Under the pieces are notes generated by a model. It worked only from the letters and a program-made list of their open reading frames with translations. It had not been told where the DNA came from and searched no databases. From Pseudorasbora parva (lineage: Eukaryota; Chordata; Actinopteri; Cypriniformes; Gobionidae), in the NCBI RefSeq assembly GCF_024679245.1, contig NC_090172.1, positions 38,923,653 through 38,987,652 of the forward strand: a stretch of 64,000 nucleotides of DNA. Direction: 5' to 3'. The translations under genes and the position numbers were made by a program. This document shows, piece after piece, positions 49,624 to 61,632 of the stretch; positions within the stretch are counted from its first letter, which is position 1; each line of letters begins with the position of its first letter.

Positions 49624-49966
49624 TTAAAGGGATAGTAGACCCAAAAATTACAATTCTGTCATCATTTACTTTTTCTTCAAGTTGTTTCAAACCTGTGTAA
49701 GTTTCTTTGATCTGTTGAACACAAAAGAAGATATTTTAAAGAATGTTGGTAACCAGACAGTTGAAGGCTGAAGATTGACTTCCATAGTTTTTTTTTTCCT
49801 ACTATGGAAATCAATGGGTGCCTTCAACTGTCTGGTTACCAACATTCTTTAAAATATCTTCTTTTGTGTTCAACAGATCAAAGAAACTTACACAGGTTTG
49901 AAACAACTTGAAGAAAAAGTAAATGATGACAGAATTTTAATTTTTTTGGGTTAACTATCCCTTTAA
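49624..49966. mobile_element. TTAA-flanked palindromic MITE, nested
   Basis: TTAAAGGGATAGTAGACCC at the left and GGGTTAACTATCCCTTTAA at the right; the arms fold back across AACACAAAAGAAGATATTTT and AAAATATCTTCTTTTGTGTT. Same family as 31931-32248. It sits inside the CACTA-like element. Confidence 0.88.
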
Positions 49967-50455
49967 CAGCCATACCTGTCAATTGCTGATGAACTTAACA
50001 TGCAATGGTTTTAAATGAAATGGTTTTAACAGTTTGACTGAATAAAAACAATATTTTTGACAAGAACATTGTTTGGATTGTCTTTTGATTAGCAGGTATT
50101 CTGAAGTAGCATATTGTTATATTGCTTCCTATAGATGTATATACTGTAATAACTACATTTATTATATAATTCTAATATGATATTAGTAGTAGTAGTCTTT
50201 ATTTTGAAAAATAAAGTAATATTTAGCAGTAATGTATCAATATAGATATTACAGTACAATACCATATAATTACAGCATAAGCAAGCCAAAATGGCAAAAA
50301 TACAGTAAAATACTGTTTTGTAAATTTACAGTAATATTTCTATGCACTGTAAATTGAATTACAGTACAGTTACTGTAAATCAAAAATACAGTAACTTGCT
50401 GGCAACCGTGCTGCCAGTAATGTACTGTAAAAATACAAGAAAATTGTTAACAGTG

Positions 50456-51480
50456 AAGCGTACAACGCTCTCACTTTCTATTTGCAAACACTCTGCGATA
50501 AAAAAAAAAATTAACTCCTCTCAGTGCAAGGAGAATTGACAGGTGAGATATGCGGCAGAAATCCTTTTTGAGAGCGTTCAGCCTGTTCGATTTCAATGCT
50601 AAGTCTTCCTGCTTTCTCCTATAAAGAGCCCAAATCAATACACTGTCGACTTTAATCCCTCCACTGAAGGAAAAGAGAGACGTCAAGAGGAGTTAGAGGA
50701 AATCCAGGGGCGAACTGCAGGCCTGCTGAAGCTCAATAAACCCCACTGAGGACACATCAAAGCATGTGAATGTGAAGGCTTATGTCTACCACCAGAGGGC
50801 ACACTGACTCACTATTTATTTCCAAAGCCGCGGATAGCTGCTAATGTATTTTAATCTGTTGTATTTACAGCGGATTTCTCACCATAATCGCAATATCAAT
50901 ATATCCACTATAATACAAAATATCCACTAAGTGATATTAATACAAGCTGGCAAGTTTTTAATTTACCAATTTGTATAAGCTTCATGTGGTAAAAAAACAA
51001 TTCCCTCTCAACTATTTTTTGGAAATATAGAAACCAATGTTTATTTCGCAAAAATATCATTATTTACTCATTTTGTGGTTATCCATAAATTGCACTTGAA
51101 CGTTTCTTACTAGCTATGAATGTTGTGCAAATTAGTGCACTGCAGTGTCAGAGACTGTAAATATATAAAATCTGCTGCACAAAAACTTGCAACAAACAGC
51201 TCAAAATTACAAAGACTTAAATGTCACAGAGGAAAAAAAAAAATCAGACTCTGTGTCTGTAGCTGCTATGCTAAATTACAACAGCCTTGGTTAAGCTTAC
51301 ACAAGCACGATCAGCTATATGGGCTGGACAGAAACAAACAGGCCTGGTACTAAGTTATGAGCTGCTAACCAGTATGGAAAGAGCCTTATAGGAACAAAAT
51401 GCTAATCGATTTTGATTAACTGTATGAGAAATAAGAATTAATCTCCTGATCATTTAGAACATTCTTCCCATAGTTGAGCT
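50456..51480. other. Unique noncoding DNA
   Basis: No gene or recognised element. The open frames (for example 51120-51353) have no domain. Confidence 0.45.
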
Positions 51481-51492
51481 ATATATATATAT

Positions 51493-52280
<788 letters not shown>

Positions 52281-53708
52281 AAAAATGAGTCAATTACAAC
52301 AGTTTTTTTCAACAATTTTTTAAGTGTGCTAGTTGTATAAAACTGAAATGACAGTGTCCACCACATCTTTGAGAAGGTTTTCATGAGAGCTGTCATCTGT
52401 GAGAGAGATACAGTCCCAAAATGGTTAAGTACACAACTGAGGGGATAAAAACAGATGAGATGGAAGATCTTTTATCATCAATATCAAGTTGCAATATAGG
52501 CCATTTTAGAAGTGTTGTGGAACTTTTAACTTCATGTATTTTCACAACTACACCACTAGAGGGAAGACCTTTCCTTTACTTTGAGTCATTGGACTTTGTC
52601 AAGACCATTTGTCAAAATCATGACATTGAAGTGCACAAAAAAACGTTAAAGTTTCAGTTTACTAAAAGAAAAAAATGGTATACAAAACCTTAACCATCTG
52701 TGTCATACCCATATAGCGAACTAAAACAAACAAACTTGCATATGTAACAGGGGAGAGCAGAGTAAGGTCTGTCACTTTACTTCCTGAACTTCCAAAAAAA
52801 AATTATATTTTGTTAAGTTAAATAATTAAAATATGAACATTGTTAATTAAACACTTATTCAATTAACAACTAGGGTCCTTTGTAAACACATGGTTTCATT
52901 AAACATTATGCAACTTGGTCCTCTGTTCTAACCAATCAGAACATGAAAACAGAAGTTAACATGATTAGTTCACCCAAAAAAAAATGGGGCTTAAAAGTAG
53001 TAGTTGCGTAGGCTGTCAATGGAGGGGCAGAAAGCTCTCAGACTTTATTAAGAGTTCAGTGTTCTGAAGATGAAAACGTCTTATGGGTTTGGAACGAGTA
53101 ATTATTGGCAGAATTGTAATTAATGGGTGAACTAACCGTTTAAGACCATGTTTAGGCCAGAGCACAACGTTTTTATACAATGCTACAGCCCAGGGGGGTA
53201 TTCCAGAAAGCAAGGTTAACTTACATCTTGAACTCACATAGGTCACATCTATACCTTGAACTCTTGGTTGATAAACCAAAACCTTGCTTACTCAAGGTAT
53301 GCTGGTTCCAAAAACAAGTCCCAGAGTAAGTTCAGACAACTCAGTGTTCCTGGTAAACTTACAAGACATTCTTAACAGAGTGAGGAATCAATGATTCACC
53401 ATGGAAACAGAGCACGCTTATCTTCTTACTTACTCTTCTTCTTTTGTTTGATGTTACATAACTTACATAATGCACATCGCCACCAATTTGGTGATTATGC
53501 TTTTTTTTTCTCCTTCAATGTCTGCGTTTAATAAGTGATCTTTATTCACTGATAATAATTTCGATTTTGTTTGATGCTAATTAACTGAATGCAGATCCAT
53601 GTGTGAAATGACAAACAAAAAAAATACCGGTACATATTTTAATTTTTTATGTATTTTTTTATTTTAATTCTTTAGAATATATAATATTGTTATTGTATAT
53701 ATTACGTA
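52281..53708. other. Noncoding DNA with small repeat fragments
   Basis: No gene. 52965-53142 begins TTAGTTCACCCAAAAA and ends TGGGTGAACTAACCGTTTAA, a diverged TTAA palindrome. From about 53189, GGGGGTATTCCAGAAAGCAAG and paired CAAGGTAT..ATACCTTGA words recall a Harbinger-like fish repeat, without a defined end. Confidence 0.45.
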
Positions 53709-54230
53709 CAGGGAGTGCAGAATTATTAGGCAAATTAGTATTTTGACCACATCATCCTCGTTATGCATGTTGTCTTACTCCAAGCTGTATAGGCTGGAAA
53801 GCCTACTACCAATTAAGCATATTAGGTGATGTATATCTCTGTAATGAGAAGGGGTGTGGTTTAATGACATCAACACCCTATATCAGGTGTGCATAATTAT
53901 TAGGCAACTTCCTTTCCTTTGGCAAAATGGGTCAAAAGAAGGAATTGACAGGCTCAGAAAAGTCAAAAATAGTGAGATATATTGCAGAGGGATGCAGCAG
54001 TCTTAAAATAGCCAAGCTTCTGAAGCGTGATCATCGAACAATCAAGCGTTTCATTCAAAATAGTCAACAGGGTCGCAAGAAGCGTGTGGAAAAACCAAGG
54101 CGCAAAATAACTGCACGTGAACTGAGAAAAGTCAAGCGTGCAGCTGCCAAGATGCCACTTGCCACCAGTTTGGCCATATTTCAGAGCTGCAACATCACTG
54201 GAGTGCCCAAAAGCACAAGCTGTGCAATAC
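53709..54230 (+). mobile_element. Left part of a Tc1-like transposon
   Basis: After TA (53707-53708) it begins CAGGGAGTGCAGAATTATTA. An inner repeat, GTGCATAATTATTAGGCAA, lies at about 53889, just before the transposase ATG. I know this terminus from a Tc1 family found in many vertebrates, including fishes. Homology stops near 54230; the right half, the catalytic core and the right terminus are missing. Confidence 0.82.
53927..54230 (+). pseudogene. Tc1-like transposase, N-terminal fragment (about 100 aa)
   Basis: From ATG 53927 the frame is uninterrupted and reads MGQKKELTGSEKSKIVRYI, then SLKIAKLLKRDHRTIKRF (first helix-turn-helix), a basic linker KKRVEKPRRKIT (GRPR-like), and RELRKVKRAAAKMPLATS (second helix-turn-helix). 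It leaves the family near VPKSTSCAI; the codons beyond are unrelated and end at 54307. The coding part has no stops. It could at most encode a DNA-binding fragment. Confidence 0.8.
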
Positions 54231-54773
54231 CTGCACACCTTGTGCGGTATTGTTGTCTGAGATCAACTAATGACATTAGTGTGGTTTTTACATTCAAAAA
54301 CAATTAATAGGCTATTTTCTACACTGGTTTTGAGGCTGTCTCCTGAACGCTTGGTTTTGATGGGCGTGCCGCACTGGAGACTTGGATGTAAACGCCCACG
54401 GCTAGGATTGGATGAGATTAGCATATTTAATGAGCTTCAGCTCTGTCATATCTATGCCCCTGTCAGTTCACATGAGAGAGGGATTGTTTTGAAAGCGGCA
54501 ACCGGAAGGATTCTTTTTTGATCACAGGGCCCGTAAACATCTTTATCAAACAAACACAATGATTTATTTCTTGTCCATGATTGATTGGACTATTATTTAG
54601 GACTGCACTATTAATCGTATGTTAATCGTGATAACGATATCTGCTTCTGTCGATTGATTTCAATTAATAATAATAATAATCGTCACAATATTGGCCCCTT
54701 TTTTTCTTTGGGGTTTGTGTTGATAACGATCCTCCACTAGCAGTCATGCTTGTAGTTGCCAGATGCAAAGAGC
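54231..54773. other. Noncoding DNA with a hAT end fragment
   Basis: AGGACTGCACTATTAATCG at about 54600, followed by AATAATAATAATAATCG, resembles a degraded hAT terminus of AGGGCTGCACGATT type. No partner end was found. No gene. Confidence 0.4.
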
Positions 54774-55379
54774 TTAAAGGTCCTGTTCTTCGCATGTTTT
54801 CGAAGCTTTGATTATGTTTACAGTGTGCAATATCATGAGTTCATGTTTCGCGTTTGAAAAAATACAGTATTTTTCACACAATTTACTTATCTGTACAGCG
54901 CTGTTTCCTCTGTCCTAAAAACGGCCTGATGATTTCCTTGTTCTATGAAGTCCCTCCTTTAGAAACATGTAACGAGTTCTGATTGGGCCTCTTCCCGTGT
55001 TGTGATTGGACAGCAGCTTAACGCACTTTGCCCGGAAAGGTCCCGCCTCTTACCATAACGGGGAGATGCAAGCGCTGAATGCGCGCTCTTCTCCACGTGG
55101 GAGAGCAACGAGACCACGCCCCCTTTTTTGCGTGTTCTTGTGGGCGGAGGGTTAGTCAACAAATGGTTCTAGTGACGTCATTACATCCCTGCACTTCCTG
55201 CTGTAGTCCAAACCGGCCGTTCGCTGTAGGCTTTGAAAGGGAACTTCTGTCAAATAAAATATCTCACTTGGCATTGAACTTTGAGCTTTATAATTTTACA
55301 GGTATTATTTATGCTCCAACAGCAACATTACACACTAACTAAAGTTTGAAAGATGGAATCGCGAAGAACGGACCTTTAA
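54774..55379. mobile_element. TTAA element, 'AAAGGTCC' family
   Basis: TTAAAGGTCCTGTTCTTCGC at the left and GCGAAGAACGGACCTTTAA at the right are inverted ends with TTAA at each border. The 606-bp interior is moderately GC-rich (CACGTGGGAGAGCAACGAGA, GGCCGTTCGCTGTAGGC), a body I remember from cyprinid repeats. Open frames on both strands lack domains. Non-autonomous. Confidence 0.82.
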
Positions 55380-55857
55380 ATCCCCCAAAGAGAGCTTTTC
55401 TCCTTATAAGGATATACTTTCTTCCCAGTGTTTTACTTAATCTGTTCTCTAAACACAGAAGGAGCGCCAATGAACTGAAAACAAACACATGCGCTGGAGT
55501 TTATCTCCACAGCGAAATCCTACTTCAATGAAAGCGTCATACAGCCAGTCTTTGTTTCTTAACTAGACACTTGTGCTATTTGTGTGACTAAATTTGCCAC
55601 GATCAAATCTTCAGCGATGAATTTCAACAAATGCCCGTACGGATCTACACCATACTGTTTTCAGAATAAACGCACCTTTGCAGCCGATGTGACAATTTAA
55701 TCGGGAAAAGGAACCTAATTTAGAATTATTGGAAATAATATTACAAGTTTCACCGTTTAATCTTTTAAAGTTCCTAAAGGGTTTAGCAGTTTTTATAATT
55801 TGAATCAGTTGAAAATGATATCGCCACTGGGCTAAGTTCTAAAATGCAACAAGAAAA
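55380..55857. other. Noncoding DNA
   Basis: No gene or repeat boundary recognised. Confidence 0.4.
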
Positions 55858-56310
55858 TGTGAAAAAAGCTTAACGTGGCTTAATTAACAAAGACCGTGTT
55901 ATTAACTAACCACATAGTGAACCCCATAATAAAGCATACTATGTACAGAAAAGCAGATAAGCCCTGAATAGGAACGCAACGCATTTAATTGGCATTTTCC
56001 TCCGATAAAGAAAACGCTTAACCTGGCTTAATGTAGGCTATAGTGACATTAAAAGACCAAACTTAGTAAACATTAAATAGCTGCACAAAAATTTGTTTGT
56101 GCTGAATTTGATCTTTTAATATCACTAGTAGGCTACATTAAGTGACGTTAAGCTTTTTTTTAAATAATGGTTTTCTATGGGAGGAAAAGACTTAACGTAA
56201 TTAAACGCGTTGTGTTTATTTTCTTGGCTCAACTGTTGTACCCCATGGTTTATGATTTTTACAGAGTTAGGTCTTTTAATATCACTGTCATTGCATTAAG
56301 CCACATTAAT
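55858..56310. repeat. Cluster of inverted copies of a roughly 45-bp motif
   Basis: GCTTAACCTGGCTTAATGTA, then GGCTATAGTGACATTAAAAG, at about 56018 is mirrored by CTTTTAATATCACTAGTAGG and CTACATTAAGTGACGTTAAG at about 56112-56156. Partial copies lie at about 55867 and 56262-56310. A large hairpin with extra arms; superfamily unknown. Confidence 0.65.
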
Positions 56311-56348
56311 GGTGGAGTAAGTGCTATCTGGTAACCGATGTTGATATT

Positions 56349-56943
56349 TTAAATCACCGAAACAAACATGCCCCTAGCCCCAAAAAGGGTCTCGGCACTA
56401 TTTTGATAGCTCCACCCCACACATAGGTAACCCAGGCAACGACTATGGCAGAATCTGTGTGTAGATTCTGCAATCCAGGTCAAATATTCAATGAAAAAGT
56501 CACCTCTTCCATCACAAAAACACAAATCATTCTCATAAACCACTCGAACACGAGCCGGCAGTCCAGCTAACGACATATTAAATTTATGACAAGATTAGAG
56601 TTATAGCTCACAAAACACAAACTGTTCTCATGAACAACTCGATTGAACACTAGCCGACATATTACAATTATGACAAGATTAGAGTTATAGCGATCACAAA
56701 AACACAAATAGTTCTCATGAACAACTTGATAACGTTACTATACAAGCTCGATAGTCCAGCTAACTTTAGACAAAATAATAATCTTGACCACATGATCGTG
56801 CTGGGCCTGGCGTCTATAAACGCCTTTCTTTGACAATGAAGTTTTCAGCTCTGAAATTTACATGATATTCTTATATTACCATGACTTTTTATATATAAAA
56901 AAGCTCAAGGGAAAGTGGATTTCTCAATGCATCACCCCTTTAA
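56349..56943 (-). mobile_element. Candidate TTAA element with internal tandem repeats
   Basis: The right end ATGCATCACCCCTTTAA is a terminus I recognise from cyprinid TTAA repeats. The left border TTAAATCACC is a weak partner. Inside, 56513-56775 holds three diverged tandem units of about 90-97 bp starting CACAAA(A)ACACAAA and sharing TATGACAAGATTAGAGTTAT. Confidence 0.5.
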
Positions 56944-57133
56944 AGCAAACTAACTCTGGAACATGAGCTGCTTCAGAGCAGGTTATGTTCATAGAGTGAG
57001 TTGCTATGGCTACTTACATACTCTTAAAAATACCGCCGTTTTTGGAACGGACAGTTGAGATTATCTGCTTAACGTTACTTACCAAAGCTCCGAAGCGTGT
57101 CAAAAAAATGAAACGATTTTCAGTGACACTTTA

Positions 57134-57762
57134 GGCTTGTTTGAGATGAGCAAAATCTGTGCAGAACCGATCACCGGTGATCAGCGCGAGATGCATGCCG
57201 GTTAGAAATGTGTCCAAGGGCATTCCGCCTTGCTCTGACGTCATGCTGACATATGTCAAAAATCTCTGCGCTCCACCGACTGCGCTGAGCAAAAACGGCT
57301 TGCTGACGACACAGCTTAATGCGTTAAAAAAATTGGTTTAAACAACCGTGATGTATGGTTCTTTTTTTAAATGTTTGATTTTAAAACTCTGATATCATGT
57401 TTTAATGTGTATAAATTATGTGTGAATATTCCCAAACTCTCTTGACAGTGCGATCTCTCTGTGGGTTATGTGATTGTTGTCATATTTATAAAAATATGTC
57501 ATATTTCATATTTATTTATAAATATGAAATATGACATATGTCATATTTATTTATAAAAATAAATATGACAAAAACATGTATGTAATTAAAGTAAATATGC
57601 TTGATAAACAGGTATTTCGAATGGACATAAATAACAAAAACTTACATCTTGAAAGTCTTGTTCATAATATTTATTTTCATATAAAAGCAACAAAACTTAA
57701 ATTGCATCCAGTTTATCAAGTTCAATAGATTTAAACCTATGTTTGCTCATCTCAAACAAGCC
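57134..57762. mobile_element. TA-flanked inverted-repeat element
   Basis: GGCTTGTTTGAGATGAGCAAA at the left and TTTGCTCATCTCAAACAAGC at the right are near-perfect inverted repeats, with TA on both sides (57132-57133 and 57763-57764). The interior contains the palindrome TATTTATTTATAAATA and repeats of ATATGTCATATTT around 57490-57560. No transposase. TA flanks suggest Tc1/mariner mobilisation, but a Harbinger relative is possible. Confidence 0.7.
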
Positions 57763-57764
57763 TA

Positions 57765-58101
57765 ATTACTCCTCTATGGAGCAAGGCCGGACCGAACTGC
57801 CCGACCTAAACATTTTGTTCGGCTGGCATCCAGACTATAATAATACCTTCAATAAAAATAAAAAGTGTGCGCAAGTTGAGGATTATTATTCTTTTTGTTT
57901 ATCACATTTTATCGTTTTGGCAATTTAATTCAAGATCGTTCGTTTTGTTCGGCCCATTTCAAGCAAGCTTCACTCACCGTCTTGAAAGTGGCAATTACAA
58001 CTATATTCCTGCAAGCAGTAAGGAGCGATTTTATCCACTTATTGACTGTTTAAACAATTTCTGATTAAATTGAAAGTTTCAGAGAGAGACAGCATTGTCT
58101 A
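57765..58101. other. Noncoding DNA between two elements
   Basis: No gene or repeat recognised. Confidence 0.4.
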
Positions 58102-58437
58102 CACTGAAAAAAATGACTTTGTGGTATTGTAAAATCTATTACATTAATTCATGTAATTTATACATTGTAAAATCAAGATTAAGTTGGAACTATATATCTT
58201 ATGTAAAATTTACACAATTTATTAATGTAATAAATTAACTGAGAAGAGAGAGTACATTTTACCATATATTTACAAATAGTATTTAATGTTTTATAGTCAC
58301 AGCACATTCACCTAAAAATACTAAGTAAATTTTAATCTGAAAAGCAAAGTGTTTGAATCTGCCCGCCCATTTTTGTTGTTGCTCAAAAAGATCCCGGTTC
58401 AGTGGCAGAGACGGTCGGTTTGGGATGTCGCTTTTAC

Positions 58438-58860
58438 ATGGCTGACTTATTCTCGGTAAGTTCTGACTTTTCTATTTTAGATTTGTGATAACGATGTACT
58501 TCGTTTTGATGGTTTGATTATTGCATATACGTTACGGTTTTTATCAAAGCATAAGTTAGTCTGCACTCTGCACTAAAGAAGGAAAGTTTGGATGGCAGGT
58601 GAACTCTGATACCAAATAAGCAGTGATGTAAGTTATAACATTAGCAACAAGTGCATGAATGTCAGCAATTCTATTTTAGTGAGCTAACGACATGAAGGTC
58701 CGGTCACCTTTTTAATGAAAATAAAATGTAATGTTATAAATGTAATTCTATTTCTTAAATGGAATTGTGTTCTTTCTTTCTTACAAACTGTATGCAGGAG
58801 GACAGTCGCAGTGTTGCCGCTGAACATATCCTTAAGATGGTCATCCATGGAGCTGATTGA
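58438..58860 (+). pseudogene. Two-exon mini-ORF (26 codons) inside the CACTA-like element
   Basis: Exon 1 is 58438-58455 (ATG, six codons, MADLFS) followed by GTAAGT. Exon 2 starts after TATGCAG at 58798 and runs 20 codons (EDSRSVAAEHILKMVIHGAD) to TGA at 58858-58860. The splice phase is exact, and TTTCTTTCTT precedes the acceptor. I do not recognise the peptide. It may be the start of a captured gene or a chance frame; I class it as a broken fragment. Confidence 0.35.
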
Positions 58861-58935
58861 GAGGATCCAGTCGATGAATGAGCATTAAGGAAAAGTGACC
58901 ATTCTGTTTCAGCTGGACTATGCATGTGCTCGTCA

Positions 58936-59379
58936 TTAAAGGGTTAAGTTAGTTCAGTTCAGTCTAAAATGAAATGTCTGTCATTAACTCCTCTCCCTAA
59001 TGTCGCTCCACACCCGTAAGACCTCCGTTCATCTTCACACACAGTTTAAGATATTTTATATTTAGTCCGAGAGCGTATGCAAGTGTATGCACACTATACT
59101 GTCCATGTCCAGAAAGGGAATAAAAACATCATCACAGTAGTCCATATGAGACATCAGTGGGTTAATTAGAGTCTCTTGAAGCATCCAAAATACATTTGGG
59201 TCCAAAAATAACAAAAACTACGACTTTATTCAGCATTGGCTTCTCTTCACCGTTTCAATCTTTATTTGAGGATTGAACACAAACACGGAAGAGAAGACAA
59301 TGCTGAATAAAGTCGTAGTTTTTGTTATTTTTGGACTCAAATGTGATACATTTCATATTTGGCTGAACTAACCCTTTAA
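58936..59379. mobile_element. TTAA-flanked palindromic element, nested
   Basis: TTAAAGGGTTAAGTTAGTTCA at the left and TGAACTAACCCTTTAA at the right. An internal hairpin pairs AACAAAAACTACGACTTTAT with ATAAAGTCGTAGTTTTTGTT. It lies inside the CACTA-like element, after its exon 2. Confidence 0.82.
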
Positions 59380-60209
59380 TGTTAGTTATGCCACTGTTGG
59401 CTGCTGATGTTTAGTTGAACCATACGTGGTTAATTCTACAGTTATTGTAAATTATAATGAATGTACCTTAACGACTTAATCAGTTGATGTGAACATTACT
59501 GATTTAATGGTTAATTGTAAATTTTGACATAATAAACTGTTCAACTTCATTGTATTTATGTGTGATTTGTGATAAATGTATTTGATGCAGAGAAAATTAT
59601 TACATTTATTTGGTTTAAAATAGCAACATTTACATAATAATAGTGAGTAATATAAATTAATTCAACTAAGTAATTCAAAATGTCAAATGGACAAACATTA
59701 TAAAATCTACTTAATTACTTCATAAGAGTAAATAATACAGATTTATAAAATTTACTTGATTACCTTTAATAAATACAACATGCTAAGTTAAATATAATTA
59801 AGTAACATTTACTTAATGTCTTTGCAAATGTTACATTTATAGTTAAGTACATTTTACTTGATATTGGCAAGTAAGTTGTACTTGATTTCGCAGCAGTAAA
59901 TTTTACTTAGAAAAACTGAGTGCAAATTGTTACAAAGATTAAGTAAATCTTACAAGTTGTTTTTATCAGTGTAGATAACGTAAAATGCTATACAGTAACA
60001 ACAGAAACCACCAAGTACCATACAAAACTAAATAGTGTGTCTAATGACAAAGGTTAATATTATTTTGTATTACAAAATACAACCGTTGATACGTTGCTTA
60101 CAGATCGTTCATTCGATCCTTCTTCCATATTTTCCACCATAAGTTAAAACAATAGTCATTTGACAAAGCTATTCATTTTGTAAAAATATATGTTCATATT
60201 TTTGAGAAC

Positions 60210-60643
60210 TTAAAGCTACACTGTGTAACTTTTTTAGTTTATTCTTAGCTAAAAATACTTAGTTCTTTCAAAAATATATGTGCTCATTAATATTTACTTC
60301 TTTCAAGTTATAAAGTATTCTGGTAAGTTTATAATATGCCATTGAAAATACATACGGGTGAGGGGTTCGAATGCTGGTCGCCATGTTGCTCCTCCATCTT
60401 GAAAGTACATTAGCCAAAGAGGGACATACCCGTAAATTCAAGCTTCGCCTTTCGCGTTTTAACAATCGATGGCACCGTGTCGAATGTGAAGAGGGGGATT
60501 GCCATGTTAATCTTGGACTAAATCGGCCACCGTAGGAGTTGAAAGGAAATCAGAATTGAGAGGAACAGAAATTATTATTCGCTGGATGGTCATATACCTT
60601 TTCACCGCTAGATGGGGGAAAATATCACACAGTGTAGCTTTAA
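60210..60643 (-). mobile_element. TTAA element, 'GTGTAGCTTTAA' family, copy B (most complete)
   Basis: TTAAAGCTACACTGTGTAAC at the left and ATCACACAGTGTAGCTTTAA at the right form the inverted ends. The 434-bp body keeps a minus-strand open frame of about 60 codons like copies A and D. No transposase. It is the best reference for the family in this window. Confidence 0.88.
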
Positions 60644-60689
60644 CCTGGGTTCTTAAACCTGAAATACACTGTTCACATTTTACACTTGG

Positions 60690-61632
60690 TTAAAGGTGCC
60701 CCAGAATGAGTTGAAACAAATTGTTCTCTGATATCTACATAGAGGAGGGTATGTGGCTTATTTAAAGGGTTACTTCAGCGATTAACATATGGCTTTGTAT
60801 CAGTAGAAACGCTGGAGTCTATTCAAATGATCGTGCTCCCCCCTCTTATATCCCCCTGAGACGAGAGATTTATGCATTATATTTCTGGAAAAATTCCTCT
60901 CGTGACGCAAATTGACGATATTTGCGTCACGAGAGGAATGATTGCCCAGAGGCTAAAGACTACAGCCAGCAGAGGGAGCCATTTCCGCATGTTTTCAACT
61001 CGTGCATGGGGAATGGAGATCACACTTACAGCACAGCTCAGCTACAGGCATTAATTTAAACGGATGCTAAGCAATGTAAGTGTTTTAACTTCTCAAATTA
61101 ATTTCTATGAAAGTTAAGCTTCCAAAGGCATGAACTGAAAACGCATTGTGAATGTATGCCGCGAATGTGGTCGCGATTACCTCAGCTCTCATTACGAGAG
61201 CTCATCAACTCATTTATGACGTTAAATGTAATCTGAGTCTGCTGTGAAACTCACGCGGCAACTCGATCGTTATATTGAACAGACACGTTCAGTATTTAAT
61301 TGTAGGAACTCAGTCTCTGTAATCCAGTAGCGGTGGCTTTGGGAATGGCCTCACAGGGCAGCGAAGCATTCTGGGAATTGTAGTCTTTCATCCCCATGAG
61401 ACAAAAATACATTTTCTGTCTTTTCTCAGTCTAGAAAGCACCAAATTAAAAAATAATTTCACATTTCAACTACATTAATGAGGCAGTTTAAATACAGATT
61501 CATCTTCCCAGCGCTGAAGTACCCCTTTAAGGGCAAAATTGTCCAGATAAAGTTTTACAGGTCCATTTACAACCCTATAAATTGTCCCTATATGTAATGT
61601 GTGGACAATTTTGCCCTTAAATAAGCCGCATA
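60690..61632. mobile_element. Palindromic TTAA element (host of 60762-61530)
   Basis: It starts TTAAAGGTGCCCCAGAATGA. Its arms are GTATGTGGCTTATTTAA plus GGGCAAAATTGTCC (split by the insert) and GGACAATTTTGCCCTTAA plus ATAAGCCGCATAC (61603-61632). The right end is cut where copy C of another family begins at 61633. Confidence 0.7.
60762..61530. mobile_element. TTAA element, 'TACTTCAGCGCTGG' family, nested full copy
   Basis: TTAAAGGGTTACTTCAGCG at the left and GCGCTGAAGTACCCCTTTAA at the right, with TTAA duplicated at both borders (60762-60765, 61527-61530). Inside, TTCCTCTCGTGACGCAAAT meets ATTTGCGTCACGAGAGGAA as a tight hairpin at about 60894-60938. It shares its body with the inverted, truncated copy at 37075-37488. 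Confidence 0.85.

Larger units (their letters stand above)
46770..50455 (+). mobile_element. CACTA/EnSpm-like element carrying exon-like segments
   Basis: It begins CACTGTTAAATG and ends TTGTTAACAGTG. Both subterminal zones (46790-46960 and 50290-50450) are crowded with TACAGTA / TACTGTA words, as in CACTA elements where such words bind transposase. Only AA is shared by the two flanks, so a 3-bp duplication is not shown. The interior holds spliced-gene-like pieces (47837-49460), a minisatellite and a nested TTAA element. No transposase was seen. The boundaries rest on end symmetry. Confidence 0.6.
58102..59971 (+). mobile_element. CACTA/EnSpm-like element with a small spliced ORF
   Basis: It begins CACTGAAAAAAATGACTT and ends AAGTTGTTTTTATCAGTG. 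The subterminal zones carry many AAGTAAATTTTAC / TAATGTAA-like words. TA borders both ends but a 3-bp duplication is not exact (CTA, TAG). The interior holds two exon-like segments and a nested TTAA element. Compare 46770-50455, which has the same design. Confidence 0.6.

Noticed and set aside
52421..52693. 90-codon open frame MVKYTTEGIKTDEMEDL
   Set aside because: Looks protein-like at first but matches nothing I know and has no exon signals at its borders.
61527..61620. Separate 94-bp TTAA hairpin element
   Set aside because: Its arms continue outward into 60749-60765 and 61621-61632 once the nested insert is removed, so it is part of a larger palindromic element.
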